Source: Dyadobacter fermentans DSM 18053
GTDB taxonomy: Bacteria > Bacteroidota > Bacteroidia > Cytophagales > Spirosomataceae
Direction of reading: 5' to 3'
Assembly (NCBI RefSeq): GCF_000023125.1
Contig: NC_013037.1
Coordinates: 2,852,001 to 2,916,000 of the forward strand
Length of the DNA: 64,000 nucleotides
Shown: positions 1 to 8,883 of the stretch, piece after piece
Layout of the letters: the number at the start of each line of letters is the position of its first letter
Position numbering within the stretch: the first letter of the stretch is position 1
Made by a program: the position numbers and the translations under genes
Notes under the pieces: generated by a model
What the model was told of the DNA's origin: nothing
Seen by the model: the letters and a program-made list of their open reading frames with translations, nothing else
The model's database searches: none

Positions 1-518
1 CGGAGCAAGGTCAGGGAATTGTGGAGCGTGTTGCGGACGGTTTTGTCGGAAACGTCCATGATTTCGGCGATTTCGCTGATGCTAAAATTTTCGTAATAGC
101 GCAGCGTAATCGCTTCCAGCTGGCGTTTGGGGAGGTTTTGAAGCACCGCTGCGAGCTTTTGGGTGAGCTCTTTTTCCTCGTCGTGAATGCTGTGCTCCTC
201 GCCGGGAAGGTCGTACTCGTGCAGGAAAGCGTCCAGCTCCACTTTCGGGAAATTTTTCTCCTTTTCGGTGATGCGGTAGATGTCGCGGCGAAGGCTGCGG
301 AAGAGGTAGAACTTGATATTATCTACCGGGGACACATTGGCGTGACTGCGCCAGAGGTTGATGAAAAGGTCCTGAATAGCGTCCTCCACGCGGGTTTCAT
401 CGGCGATAAAACGCTTGCCGTAGGAATACAATGCATCGAAATACAACGCATAAATCGTCGCAAAAGCGTCTTTGTCCCCCGACCGAAACGCATTCCATAT
501 GTCGATATCCCGTTGCAA
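1..518 (-). CDS. ECF RNA polymerase sigma factor (3' partial)
   Basis: The reverse strand encodes an ECF sigma-70 factor that runs off the left edge. Region 2 is visible in residues WNAFRSGDKDAFATIY and in VEDAIQDLFINLWR, with the DNA-melting segment around NIKFYLFRSLRRDIYR. Region 4 follows as LPKRQLEAITLRYYE and a helix-turn-helix around FSISEIAEIMDVSDKTV. There is no ATG: an in-frame TGA lies just upstream, so the start must be the TTG at 518 or the CTG at 536; I use TTG. In Bacteroidota such short sigma factors usually work with a FecR-type anti-sigma and a TonB receptor, but those partners would lie outside the window. The family call is firm; the start is not. Confidence 0.85.
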   Translation of the reverse strand, partial: MQRDIDIWNAFRSGDKDAFATIYALYFDALYSYGKRFIADETRVEDAIQDLFINLWRSHANVSPVDNIKFYLFRSLRRDIYRITEKEKNFPKVELDAFLHEYDLPGEEHSIHDEEKELTQKLAAVLQNLPKRQLEAITLRYYENFSISEIAEIMDVSDKTVRNTLHNSLTLL

Positions 519-633
519 ATCTTTTTCCGCTATCAGAGAGTTTGACGGTCAAAAGCGGGATTTGCCCTTAACTACTATGCTTTTTCTTATAATTTTTATA
601 ATAGTTACTACCGATACGAGCAAATAACTATTT

Positions 634-2343
634 TCAACTCGTCATAGCTCCTTTGTAACCATTGACTGCACAGATAAAGGAAGAATGCACGAATGTCTGC
701 GGGAAGTTACCGAGCATCGTGTTCGTTTTCAGATCCATCTCTTCGCTGAAATAGCCCAGATCGTTGGCGCAGCCCAGCACCGCATCCAGTATTGTCTTTG
801 ACTTTCCCAGATCGCCGGCCAATGCATAGTAGTGCGCCATCCAACAGCTGGCTGCCAGAAAAACGCCTTCCTTGGCTGAATCAAATTACAATAAATGCCT
901 GCGGTAAAGCGCACCTTCCCGGTATCGATCTTCAATTGCCAGGACGGTGTTTTTTAATACCGGGCTGCCGGGATCATCAAAACCAAATGGCGCAAACAAA
1001 GCGCAAGTGATATCAACATCCTCCGACCCGGGGTGAACCGCATAGGCGCCTTCGCTGGTAAGACAATGATCATTGATAAAAGCACGGATAAGCCGGGCAT
1101 TTTCCAGCCATCGCGATGCTGTATGCAGGTCGGATTGGTAAGGTGCCATCACTTCAAGCGCCCGCGCAGCAAATGCTTTGCTGGTCGTATAATGCTGCTG
1201 TTGCTCTTCCTCCCAAATACCGTTATCCTTTCGCTCCCAGTTCTCGCAAATGTAGTCGGCTATTGCCTCGGCAGTGTCCCATTCTATTTTACTGCCATAT
1301 TTTTGATAAATCCAGTTGCAGGCTAACAGAATATGCGATTCCGCATCGAGCTGAAACTGATTGGCAGCGGTGTTTCCGATGATGGCCGGCACACTGCCGC
1401 CGTACCCCCGAAGCGGCAAAGTGAACGCCTCTTTACGAATCGTTTGGTCAATTCCATAAAAGCACGGCACATGCGATAACCCGCTCCTCTTTCTCGCGCC
1501 CGCGACAAATGACAGGAACTTACGCTCAACCTCCCCGTTGGTTTCAAGGCCGACCAGCCCGGAGGTAATTAATGCCGCATCACGCATCCACACGTACCGG
1601 TAGTCATAGTTTCGCTTACCTCCTATCACTTCCGGCAGGCCGACCGTCGGGGCAGCAACAATTCCGCCCGTAGGTTCATACACCAATTGCTGTAATGCGC
1701 GCAGCGAACTGCACACCTCTTTTTCGTAAGGGCCTTCGTATTTAATGTAATCTTCGATCTCGTCCCATTTTGTCAAAGTCGATTGCAATGCATGATCCAT
1801 TTGCTGCTTGCTGATTACGGCAGCGTCAATCAATGCAACCCATCCTTCCTCCCCGGCGGGCACGCGGTATGTGACCACCTGTCCATCCAGGATCAGCTCA
1901 TGCGACCCATGTATCCATAATCCATTGGATTTGAACTCAATAGTATGCGGATCAACGACCGAAAGCGCTGCCGGGTCCAGACCATAATTTTCTCTTAGCA
2001 ATAGCGTGCCGTAAATGTCAACCGGCGTGGGGCCCGTCAGCCTGCAAATTCCGCTAAATCAGTGCAAAGGCATAAAGTCAGTCAGGTGAAACTCGCCATT
2101 CGGGACCGAGAATGTCGTGTACAGGACGCTGCTCCGGCCGTCGAACCTTCGCGTAACAAAATTTTTCCCTTCCGCATTGATATCCCAGTAACCTCCTTTT
2201 TCTTCATCGATAAGCGAGGAAAAAACTGCTGGCTGGTCGAAGGCACCGGGACAATACCAGCTGATTGTTCCGTCCCGGTCAGGTAATGCGCATGTATGGC
2301 GGTCGCTGATCACGGCTAGTGAAACGATATCAGGTTGTCTCAT
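634..2343 (-). pseudogene. GH15 glucoamylase/trehalase-like protein, broken by two in-frame stops
   Basis: The translation from 2343 reads like a bacterial glycoside hydrolase family 15 protein (alpha-glucan or trehalose hydrolysis, cytoplasmic): N-terminal beta domain opening MRQPDIVSLAVISDRHTC, then the (alpha/alpha)6 barrel with NYDYRYVWMRDA and GNTAANQFQLDAE. It is interrupted by TGA at 2059-2061 and TAA at 886-888. Both lie in the same reading frame as the three flanking open segments, so there is no frameshift; total length is about 570 codons, close to the family norm. At the second stop the reading is LYRRHLL, stop, FDSAKEGVF, which fits a single GAA-to-TAA change. The gene is probably inactivated, although the frame is otherwise intact, so the mutations look recent. 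Confidence 0.85.
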
Positions 2344-2423
2344 AAGAGAGATTTTGGCATTTTAAAGCAGCAAGCACAACCTGTGAGGCCATGCTTGCTG
2401 TGGTTTTCAGAAAGATTTACACA

Positions 2424-3302
2424 TTACGGATGCCCGCTTCCTCCGGCAGATCCGTAGATTTGGCCGGTGGCATAACTGGCATTGGGGTCGGCCAGCTGTA
2501 CATATATCGAAGCCAATTCAGCCGGTTGGCCGGGCCTTCCCAATGGGGCAGCTTTTCCGAATTCAACAATTTTGTCCTGAGGCTGACCACCGCTCGTTTG
2601 CAGCGGCGTCCATACCGGGCCCGGTGCAACACCATTTACACGGATGCCCTTGGGTCCCAATTGCTTGGCCAGCGATTTAACAAAAGCTACATTCGCGGCT
2701 TTGGTCTGCGCATAGTCAAACAGATTTTCCGACGGGTCGTAGGCCTGAACAGAAGAAGTGGCAATGATCACCGCACCCGTAGCGAGATGCGGCAATGCCG
2801 CCTTGGTAATCCAGAATGGCGCGTAGATGTTCGTTTTGATCGTGGCGTCGAAACTTTCGGAAGTGATGTCAAGCAGTGAATCGACTGCCTGCTGACGGCC
2901 TGCATTGTTGACCAGAATATCCAGCCCGCCGAGCTGTTCAACTGCCTGGCTAACGAGTTCTTTACAAAAAGCCTCGCTGGTAATGTCTCCGGGAATAGCG
3001 ATCGCTTTTCTACCCTCAGCCTGAATGAGCGCAATCACTTCGTCTGCATCGGACTGTTCATCGGGCAGGTAATTGATAGCGACATCGGCCCCTTCACGTG
3101 CATAAGCGATTGCGGCCGCCCGCCCAATCCCGGAATCTCCGCCGGTAATCAGCGCTTTCCTGCCAGCCAGCCGACCTGAACCTTTGTATGATTTTTCGCC
3201 ATGGTCGGGAACGGGGTCCATTTTGGATGCGAGGCCCGGCATTGGTTGTGGCTGTTTATTGAATGGGGGTTGTGGATATTTTGTAACTGGATTTTCAAGC
3301 AT
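2424..3302 (-). CDS. SDR family oxidoreductase (YghA/YhxC-like)
   Basis: This 292-residue short-chain dehydrogenase has a proline-rich N-terminal extension (PQPPFNKQPQPMPG) typical of the YghA/YhxC subgroup. The Rossmann nucleotide-binding motif TGGDSGIG is at residues 53-60, NNAG at 132-135, the catalytic serine in ATSSVQ at about 183-184, and the YxxxK pair at Tyr197 and Lys201. It should reduce or oxidise an aldehyde, ketone or polyol with NAD(P) in the cytoplasm; the substrate cannot be read from the sequence. It lies downstream of no obvious partner; the broken GH15 gene follows on the same strand after 80 bp. This family is often linked to general stress genes. Confidence 0.9.
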   Translation of the reverse strand: MLENPVTKYPQPPFNKQPQPMPGLASKMDPVPDHGEKSYKGSGRLAGRKALITGGDSGIGRAAAIAYAREGADVAINYLPDEQSDADEVIALIQAEGRKAIAIPGDITSEAFCKELVSQAVEQLGGLDILVNNAGRQQAVDSLLDITSESFDATIKTNIYAPFWITKAALPHLATGAVIIATSSVQAYDPSENLFDYAQTKAANVAFVKSLAKQLGPKGIRVNGVAPGPVWTPLQTSGGQPQDKIVEFGKAAPLGRPGQPAELASIYVQLADPNASYATGQIYGSAGGSGHP

Positions 3303-3417
3303 AATCGGTCTTTTTCGGATGTTTGATGAATTTTTACTGGTTTGTCAACAAAACCTTGCCATCCTAATCCGGCAACGCATTAATATCGGTGGCCCGATCC
3401 CTGGAGCAAAAAGCAAA

Positions 3418-3446
3418 TGCCCGTAACTCATTGAATTACGGGCATC
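3418..3446 (-). terminator. Intrinsic terminator of the tmRNA flank
   Basis: A perfect 10-bp stem (ATGCCCGTAA paired with TTACGGGCAT, 9-nt loop) is followed on the minus strand by a T-rich run (TTTGCTTTTT). It sits just downstream of the tmRNA-like 3' end at 3471-3500, as expected for the native ssrA terminator. Confidence 0.75.
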
Positions 3447-3470
3447 TAACAAAATTTGAAATAATTAGAG

Positions 3471-3503
3471 TGGAGATGGAGGGAGTCGAACTCCTCCCCT
3501 ACC
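3471..3503 (-). other. tmRNA (ssrA) 3'-end fragment, candidate attachment site
   Basis: On the minus strand the sequence contains the T-loop GTTCGA followed by CTCCCTCCATCTCCA, which matches the T arm and acceptor strand of Bacteroidota tmRNA (acceptor CATCTCC plus discriminator A). The upstream half of the T stem pairs imperfectly (GAGGAG instead of an expected GAGGG), and no tmRNA body or tag-peptide reading frame precedes it. I read this as the 3' half of ssrA left as one attachment site of an integrated element, whose DNA would lie to the right. An intact ssrA copy would then be expected at the other end of the element, not seen here. Confidence 0.6.
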
Positions 3504-3543
3504 CCATATGATTATCAAGCAATTAGAATGACCTATAAAATTT

Positions 3544-3562
3544 GCTCACCGAAGTGCTCACC
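3544..3562. repeat. Short direct repeats next to the attachment site
   Basis: GCTCACC occurs twice 12 bp apart (3544-3550 and 3556-3562), about 45 bp inside the presumed element from the tmRNA fragment. Integrase arm-type sites often look like this; the assignment is inference. Confidence 0.35.
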
Positions 3563-4316
3563 AGATTGAGCCGACAAACAAAAATACATAATCCTGCGCG
3601 AATCGTAGAAGAGCAAGTCGAATAATATAATAAATAAGAGTTTAGGTCTGCCTTTTCGCTGAATAACCCACCAAGGTTGGACATAGGGCTAGATACCCAA
3701 ACTTTCCCACCAAAGTTACTACCAATCTTCCAGAATTGATGCGGTGCCCGTCAGGATGTGCTTTCAGAGTCGGATTTATTGTACATGCGCTACGAGGATA
3801 ACTTCTTGTCGTATGGCTGCCAGAAAATGATTTTTTTGCAGTCGCCGCAGTCAGGTCAGGTACGAGTGAGATACCCGAATCCAGAACGTAAGGCGTTACG
3901 AAGAGCAGCGCTCGCGGAGGCACCGCTATGTCAATCCTCTTAAATAACTGTAATACATTTGATCATGAATTAATGTCAGGCTATTTCAGGGCAATACCAT
4001 TCGTTGTATAACCGATTTTATCGTATCTCGAGGCGATGCGATATTGTTCTGCACCAGTGCTAAGGCTTGTAGACAACAGGCGTTTAGACTATGGTCTAAA
4101 CGCCTTAATTGCCAATACCCGGAATCTTAGCTCTGATCAATAAAATGTGAAGGAGCTCAATACCCCACCGAATTATCTAATTACTAGCGTCTCGTTTGCC
4201 GGGAAGTCACCAAGTAGGCTTACGCTCAATAATTTCTCCGAACTTTGTCCAGCTAGCTGGCTGAATTAACTAAATCGTGGTCAATTGCCATCGTTGAAGC
4301 CATACTTGCTCCAATA
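3563..4316. other. Gene-poor stretch
   Basis: No convincing gene is seen. Short overlapping frames on both strands around 3640-3943 have no recognisable motif and look like degenerate coding DNA. A perfect 12-bp inverted repeat at 4078-4105 (AGGCGTTTAGAC, 4-nt loop) could be a terminator or a mobile-element end. No integrase gene was found beside the tmRNA fragment. Confidence 0.5.
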
Positions 4317-4871
4317 CTAAATCATTGGCTTTATAATAAAGCTCTTTTTTGAGTCAACCGGGTGAATTTCGAAGCCCTTCAAAAACATGCAATACAGAAC
4401 TGTACGTATATATGTATTGCTTGTGTCAGGAATTGAATCTTTGAGTGTAAAAGTCCCAGAACTATCTTGGTCACAAAACCGGGCAGCAAATTCATCAGAG
4501 CTAGAATGTTCAAAAATTTCGATTACATCTGCTTCAGGTATAAAGGGGTAGGCCTGACGTCCATCAAAAAACTCTCGTGGAATTTCAAAGTTGCCATTCA
4601 GTGATTCAGACAAAAAATCTGAATAATGGTCAAATTCTGTTTCAAAACCAGCTCGATAAATAGAATGCAAGGCATCTACCGACGTTTCAACGATCCTTTT
4701 ATCATTAGAACGGAAAAACAGGATGTCAAAGTTTCGCCGAGACGGAATTTTGAAATCCCCCTCTGCCAATACACTGACATATTCGTCGGGAATTTTCCCC
4801 TGGTCTGCCATTTGAGAACAACTGCAAACCATAATCTGGAAAAGTATTGTCAATCGTCGAACTAATTTCAT
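4317..4871 (-). CDS. Hypothetical lipoprotein
   Basis: This 184-residue protein starts with a short signal sequence ending in a lipobox-like MVCSC, so it is probably membrane-anchored. The mature part is acidic with no family I recognise. Its ATG lies 2 bp after the stop codon of a truncated upstream reading frame (4874-5045), suggesting that the two were once translated as a pair. The size and context would suit an immunity protein next to a toxin C-terminus, but no motif supports that directly. Confidence 0.6.
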   Translation of the reverse strand: MKLVRRLTILFQIMVCSCSQMADQGKIPDEYVSVLAEGDFKIPSRRNFDILFFRSNDKRIVETSVDALHSIYRAGFETEFDHYSDFLSESLNGNFEIPREFFDGRQAYPFIPEADVIEIFEHSSSDEFAARFCDQDSSGTFTLKDSIPDTSNTYIRTVLYCMFLKGFEIHPVDSKKSFIIKPMI

Positions 4872-4873
4872 AT

Positions 4874-5045
4874 CTATTCTTTTAATAGCTTGGGGTCAAT
4901 TTTCTCTCCGCCATAGGTTGTTCTTAACGGAATCTTCTCAATAGAACGTGCCCGATTTTCATTTTTAACAGCTCTGATCTCTGACGGATCATTTGCAGTA
5001 TTCAATACTTGGTTATCCTTTGTATTGCCCGATCGATTGTCGATG
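4874..5045 (-). pseudogene. C-terminal fragment of an unidentified protein
   Basis: An open stretch of about 57 codons ends in KIPLRTTYGGEKIDPKLLKE and a TAG at 4874-4876. It has no ATG and is closed upstream by an in-frame TGA, so only a C-terminus remains. The residue composition looks like real coding sequence. It abuts the lipoprotein gene that follows. The parent family is not recognised; the tail of a secreted or polymorphic toxin is one possibility. Confidence 0.45.
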
Positions 5046-5563
5046 GAAGCCCAAGTTCAGAGTAGATTTTTTGTATATGATAACGTCCTTTATCAGTTGT
5101 ATAACGACAGCAAAATTATGAATGAACTGATTCTAAAAGTAGCGGAGCTACCGGCGTTGGTGGTCGGTCCGACGACCGGCACGCTTCCTGGAATTTTTAG
5201 TGCCTGCGATCTGCAACCCCAATACCCGTGCGCCTACTGACGGGCGGCCACTGATTTGTTGACCCACTGTGCGGAGCTCGGTGCCAGCTCCATCAAAAAG
5301 GACATGCCGCTTCATTTGCAACTTGGATGACAACATCTTGCCGTTCGGCCTACTAGTGAATTGTGGAGGGCGACCTTTATCCCATTTATTGGATTGGCTT
5401 GTGACTGGCCAGGTTATCGGGCGTAAATTCGGCATCGTAGCCCCAAGTGCCGCGACATTCTCTTTTTAGGGATAAAGAATCAATATTTTGGGAGTGCAAC
5501 GCACTCGCACTTAACATAACTGTAAATTATACAATTGTGTCGATTTAAAGACGCCAGCCAGCT

Positions 5564-6478
5564 TTATTTTAGAATCTCAAATCTTTGCGTTGGCTCATTG
5601 TTCAAAGTCGTCACCACCGAGAAATCAATGACCAGATTGTTGTCCGGTGTTGCTGGTCCATTTGTCCATTTACGCACTATGGAATACTTATTTTCAGCAG
5701 CTTTTTTCAAGAGAGCAAGTAATTCTGTTTTTGTTCGACGTGAACTGAATAGCTGCATTGTGCCACCTTTAAATTTGTCCAAAAAATCAATATTAAAGCT
5801 ACCATACTCTTTGGGAAGAGCAATTGATGGATCTGCCCAATATCGTTCAAATGCTGTTGGAGCTGCTGGGAATACCCTGCTTTTATAAATTCCTTGCGCA
5901 GGTGCTAAACGAGCCGCGATCTGCGATGTCTGGTTGACATCAAGTGGAACATCGACTACGAATTCAATCTTGTTGACGCTGTAGTTTTTTGAAGCAGTCT
6001 TTGCTTTGAAAAACGGCTTCCCATCAATGGTTGAGATTACAATCTTAGAACCTTTAGTTGGATAAAAGATAGCACCTGAACTTACTAGGTATTTATCATT
6101 TGGAAGCGTTTTGGACTCGACATCGAAATCTTCGAATGCGATCTTGACATTCCCTCTATTACCGCAGTCAAAGTTTGAACTATCGCAAAACTGGTCTGTT
6201 GTTATCGGTAACCGAAACCAAGTGCTTTTGTCATTACTGGGTAAATAGATCAAATTGAAATACTCTATTATGTCGACTGCATTCGTAAACGCCCGAGGAC
6301 CGAAGAAAAATTGTTCCCCTACCCAACTGATTCGCAAACTTGTTATAGTGTCACCTTTTGCTGGGGTAACAGTGGCCGGGTCAGGCTTGATCGAATCTTC
6401 ATTCTTCTCTGGACAGCCAAGAAGAAATATGGATGTAAGAATCACAAATAAAGGTAGAGTGAGTTTCATGATTGACAC
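5564..6478 (-). CDS. Hypothetical lipoprotein, 304 aa
   Basis: The N-terminus MSIMKLTLPLFVILTSIFLLGC is a clear lipoprotein signal with cleavage before Cys22, followed by an acidic and proline-rich linker (PEKNEDSIKPDPATVTPAKGD). The mature domain is rich in beta-prone segments and aromatic residues with no known motif. It is probably exposed at the cell surface or in the periplasm. Its neighbours are accessory genes of unknown role. An N-terminal choice at MKLTLP is equally possible. Confidence 0.7.
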   Translation of the reverse strand: MSIMKLTLPLFVILTSIFLLGCPEKNEDSIKPDPATVTPAKGDTITSLRISWVGEQFFFGPRAFTNAVDIIEYFNLIYLPSNDKSTWFRLPITTDQFCDSSNFDCGNRGNVKIAFEDFDVESKTLPNDKYLVSSGAIFYPTKGSKIVISTIDGKPFFKAKTASKNYSVNKIEFVVDVPLDVNQTSQIAARLAPAQGIYKSRVFPAAPTAFERYWADPSIALPKEYGSFNIDFLDKFKGGTMQLFSSRRTKTELLALLKKAAENKYSIVRKWTNGPATPDNNLVIDFSVVTTLNNEPTQRFEILK

Positions 6479-6649
6479 AAAAAATTGGAAGGAATTTACT
6501 CTACAACAATAGAAAAACGATATGACTATTCAAAATGGTTTCTTGTTGGCAAAATATCCAGAAAATGCCCATCACATCAAAAATAGCCCAGAATGCCTTG
6601 CATCGACTGACCAGTTCTTTTAGAGGCTAGTATTTCATTTAATACAGAT

Positions 6650-7808
6650 TTAGATATCAACAATAACCTTGCGTATCAGCGAAAACTCGTCATGTTCCAA
6701 AATATCGATTTTGCCTGAGGTAGCCATATGGACCTGGTCGTGGAACCGCTTCACCCTGGATAGCATCGGCGCGATGATCGTGTTGCTGTGGCTGACGAAG
6801 TCATAAAGATCTCCCTGACTTGCCGGCAACTTATACCCGCGCGAACTGCTTGCGATCAGCACGCCGGCGTCACGAAGCTGGGCTATCACCTTTGTCTGAA
6901 AAATAATGAAGGGAAACTTTCTTCCCAGTCCTTGCTTTGATATGTTCTATTAATTCAAAACTTGTAATGTAGCGGGTGGGGTTAATGTGCCGGAAATGAA
7001 ATAACAGATATCCTAAACAGCTTACCTGGTCTTTCACCTGCGGAACGGGGCTCAATGATTTGCGGTGCAGAAAATCATTAGCCAGATTGATACTTAATGT
7101 GGCCAGCATCTCATTGTAATCCCCGCCGCTTGCTGGCACGGTTGCCGGACTGTTACCGAAGGAGTCTGGAAAAAACTGGATAGAGATCAATTTGCGCCGG
7201 AGCAGCTCAATGAAATCGCCCCGCTGGTCGGTGATGACCGTTTCGTCATAGCAGCGCGCGAGTGTTCCTGCGATGTAAGCCGCTGCCTGGACCAAATCAT
7301 TGTTTTCAAATCCTACGAACCCAAATGTGGATTCACTGAACAAATTTGAAATATGGTTCTGCTCTATGTACTTGACAAACCCTGTCATGAACGTGTTGTC
7401 GCCCAATTTGCTACTTACTAATTCAAGATTTGGCAGCAGCCGGAACAGCTCCCTGTCGGCCAGGCTGTGAAGGAATTTGTAAAATGAGCCTTTGTAACGC
7501 AGCCCCTCTCCTATCAATTGCCGCTTGTCGACAATGACCGAGAATACTTTGAACGGTGCTTCGTCCATGTCTTCCAGGACCTCTTGTCGCTTTTGGTGGT
7601 TGGTACCTGTAATCTCAGAATCAATGACAGCGCCCGAGAAGTGCCGGTCGCGCACGGCTTGTAGGACCCGCTTTACAAGGGCTATATCTTCTTTGTTTAC
7701 AATGAGTGCTGTAACGATAAAGTGCGTAGTAGGCACGTCGGCCCCACGCTTAGAAAAATCAAGGGTGTCGTTACCCCATTCGGACAGGAAGGCGACGGTT
7801 TGCTGCAT
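6650..7808 (-). pseudogene. DUF3800 protein, frameshifted near its C-terminus
   Basis: The first 312 residues from 7808 resemble DUF3800 proteins, a putative RNase H-like family common beside recombinases and in defence islands, with an acidic residue early (LSEWGND) and another in DSEITG. The normal continuation is found in the next frame (QTKVIAQLRDAG onward to 6650). Removing one base of the five-T run at + positions 6899-6903 restores a single reading frame of about 385 codons (HYFQTKVIAQLRDAG). This may be an inactivating slip, a phase-variable tract or a sequencing error. The ATG lies 5 bp after the stop of the upstream recombinase gene, so the two form an operon. Confidence 0.75.
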
Positions 7809-7813
7809 GATAA

Positions 7814-8419
7814 TTATTTTTGCTCTGAGGATTGTTTTTCATTGACCGACCGCTGTTGCTGCTCGATCTCTTTAATGTACCGGTAGACAGTAGCCCTGCT
7901 GATACCTAAGACCCTTCCGATCTCTTTCCCAGTCTTATCCTTTTTATCGTAGAGTGCTTTGGCGGCATGCGCCTTGGACATTGCGGCTTTGCTCAGGCCT
8001 TTGGGCTTCCCTCCCATCCTACCCCTGGCGCGTGCAGCTGAAAGGCCGGCCTTCGTCCGTTCCCGGATCAGGTCACGCTCAAACTCTGCCAGGGATGCAA
8101 AAATGTTGAAGATCAAACGGCCTTGCGCAGTCGTCGTATCGATCGCATCGTTCAGGCTCCGGAACCCGATCTGCTTCTGCTGAAATTCAGTGATCAGATG
8201 GATCAGGTCTTTCAACGACCGTCCGAGCCGGTCAAGTTTCCAAACGATGATGGTGTCCCCTGCCCTGGCCGTGTCGAGCAGCTTGTTGAGCTCGGGCCTT
8301 TCTTTGACCGAAGACACCTTTTCCCGAAAGATCCGGTCACAACCGCACTTTTTCAAGTCGTCGATTTGCAGGTTCAAGTTTTGGTCTTGGGTCGAAACCC
8401 GGGCATATCCGAAAATCAT
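7814..8419 (-). CDS. Serine recombinase (resolvase/invertase family)
   Basis: The 201-residue protein carries the resolvase catalytic domain: YARVST with nucleophile Ser9, the WKLDRLGRSLKDL segment and the long E helix around FASLAEFERDLIRERT. It ends in a helix-turn-helix (GKEIGRVLGISRATVYRYIKEI). It should cut and rejoin DNA through a 5'-phosphoserine intermediate, for resolution or inversion at a local site. The DUF3800 gene follows after 5 bp. No paired inverted repeats flanking an invertible promoter were seen, so a resolvase role in a mobile element is likelier than a Hin-like switch. Confidence 0.92.
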   Translation of the reverse strand: MIFGYARVSTQDQNLNLQIDDLKKCGCDRIFREKVSSVKERPELNKLLDTARAGDTIIVWKLDRLGRSLKDLIHLITEFQQKQIGFRSLNDAIDTTTAQGRLIFNIFASLAEFERDLIRERTKAGLSAARARGRMGGKPKGLSKAAMSKAHAAKALYDKKDKTGKEIGRVLGISRATVYRYIKEIEQQQRSVNEKQSSEQK

Positions 8420-8592
8420 ATCAATTGTCTCACTTATTCAACCAAAGATAGAAGATAAGACATAGAAATATGAGATAAAGATTTAAGACAGATTCCTATA
8501 ACTAAATACATAGTAGGTTGATATGTCACCTTGTAAGTATCCCGAAACGACAGACAGTTTGAAATTAGAGATTAAACCTTAATTTTAAACTG

Positions 8593-8883
8593 ATGAAAAA
8601 GACCAGATTCACAGAGACGCAGATCGTTTCGATCCTCAAGCAGCAGGAAGCAGGCATCCCAACCAAGGAGATTTGTCGGCAGCATGGCATTTCTGAGGCC
8701 ACTTTTTACAATTGGAAGAGTCGGTATGGAGGCATGGAAGCTTCCGACGTCAAAAGGCTTAAGGATTTGGAGGAAGAGAATTCCCGGCTCAAAAAGATGT
8801 TCGCGGACCTGAGCCTGGATAACCAAATACTCAAAGAGATTTTCGTAAAAAAGGGCTGGGCTCTGCCGCAAAAAGGGAATTGA
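8593..8883 (+). CDS. IS3-family transposase OrfA
   Basis: The 96-residue protein has a helix-turn-helix (FTETQIVSILKQQEAG to GISEATFYNWKSRYGG) and a leucine-zipper-like helix (DLEEENSRLKKMFADL), as in IS3 OrfA proteins that bind the inverted repeats. It ends at 8883 overlapping the start of orfB. Confidence 0.93.
   Translation: MKKTRFTETQIVSILKQQEAGIPTKEICRQHGISEATFYNWKSRYGGMEASDVKRLKDLEEENSRLKKMFADLSLDNQILKEIFVKKGWALPQKGN

Noticed and set aside
21..545. Plus-strand 174-codon frame at the left edge
   Set aside because: It is the complement of the ECF sigma factor gene, whose minus-strand translation shows clear region 2 and region 4 motifs.
634..2343. Selenocysteine or stop-codon recoding in the GH15 gene
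   Set aside because: Two different stops (TGA and TAA), neither at a catalytic position, and no associated structure was evident; ordinary nonsense mutation is simpler.
3471..3503. Complete tRNA gene
   Set aside because: Only a T arm and acceptor strand can be folded; no D or anticodon arm precedes it within 90 bp, and the sequence fits tmRNA better.
3642..3943. Overlapping 93- and 61-codon frames on opposite strands
   Set aside because: No start signal, motif or recognisable family; likely degenerate DNA beside the attachment site.
7814..8419. Phase-variation invertase controlling a nearby promoter
   Set aside because: No inverted repeats bracketing an invertible segment were found around the recombinase.
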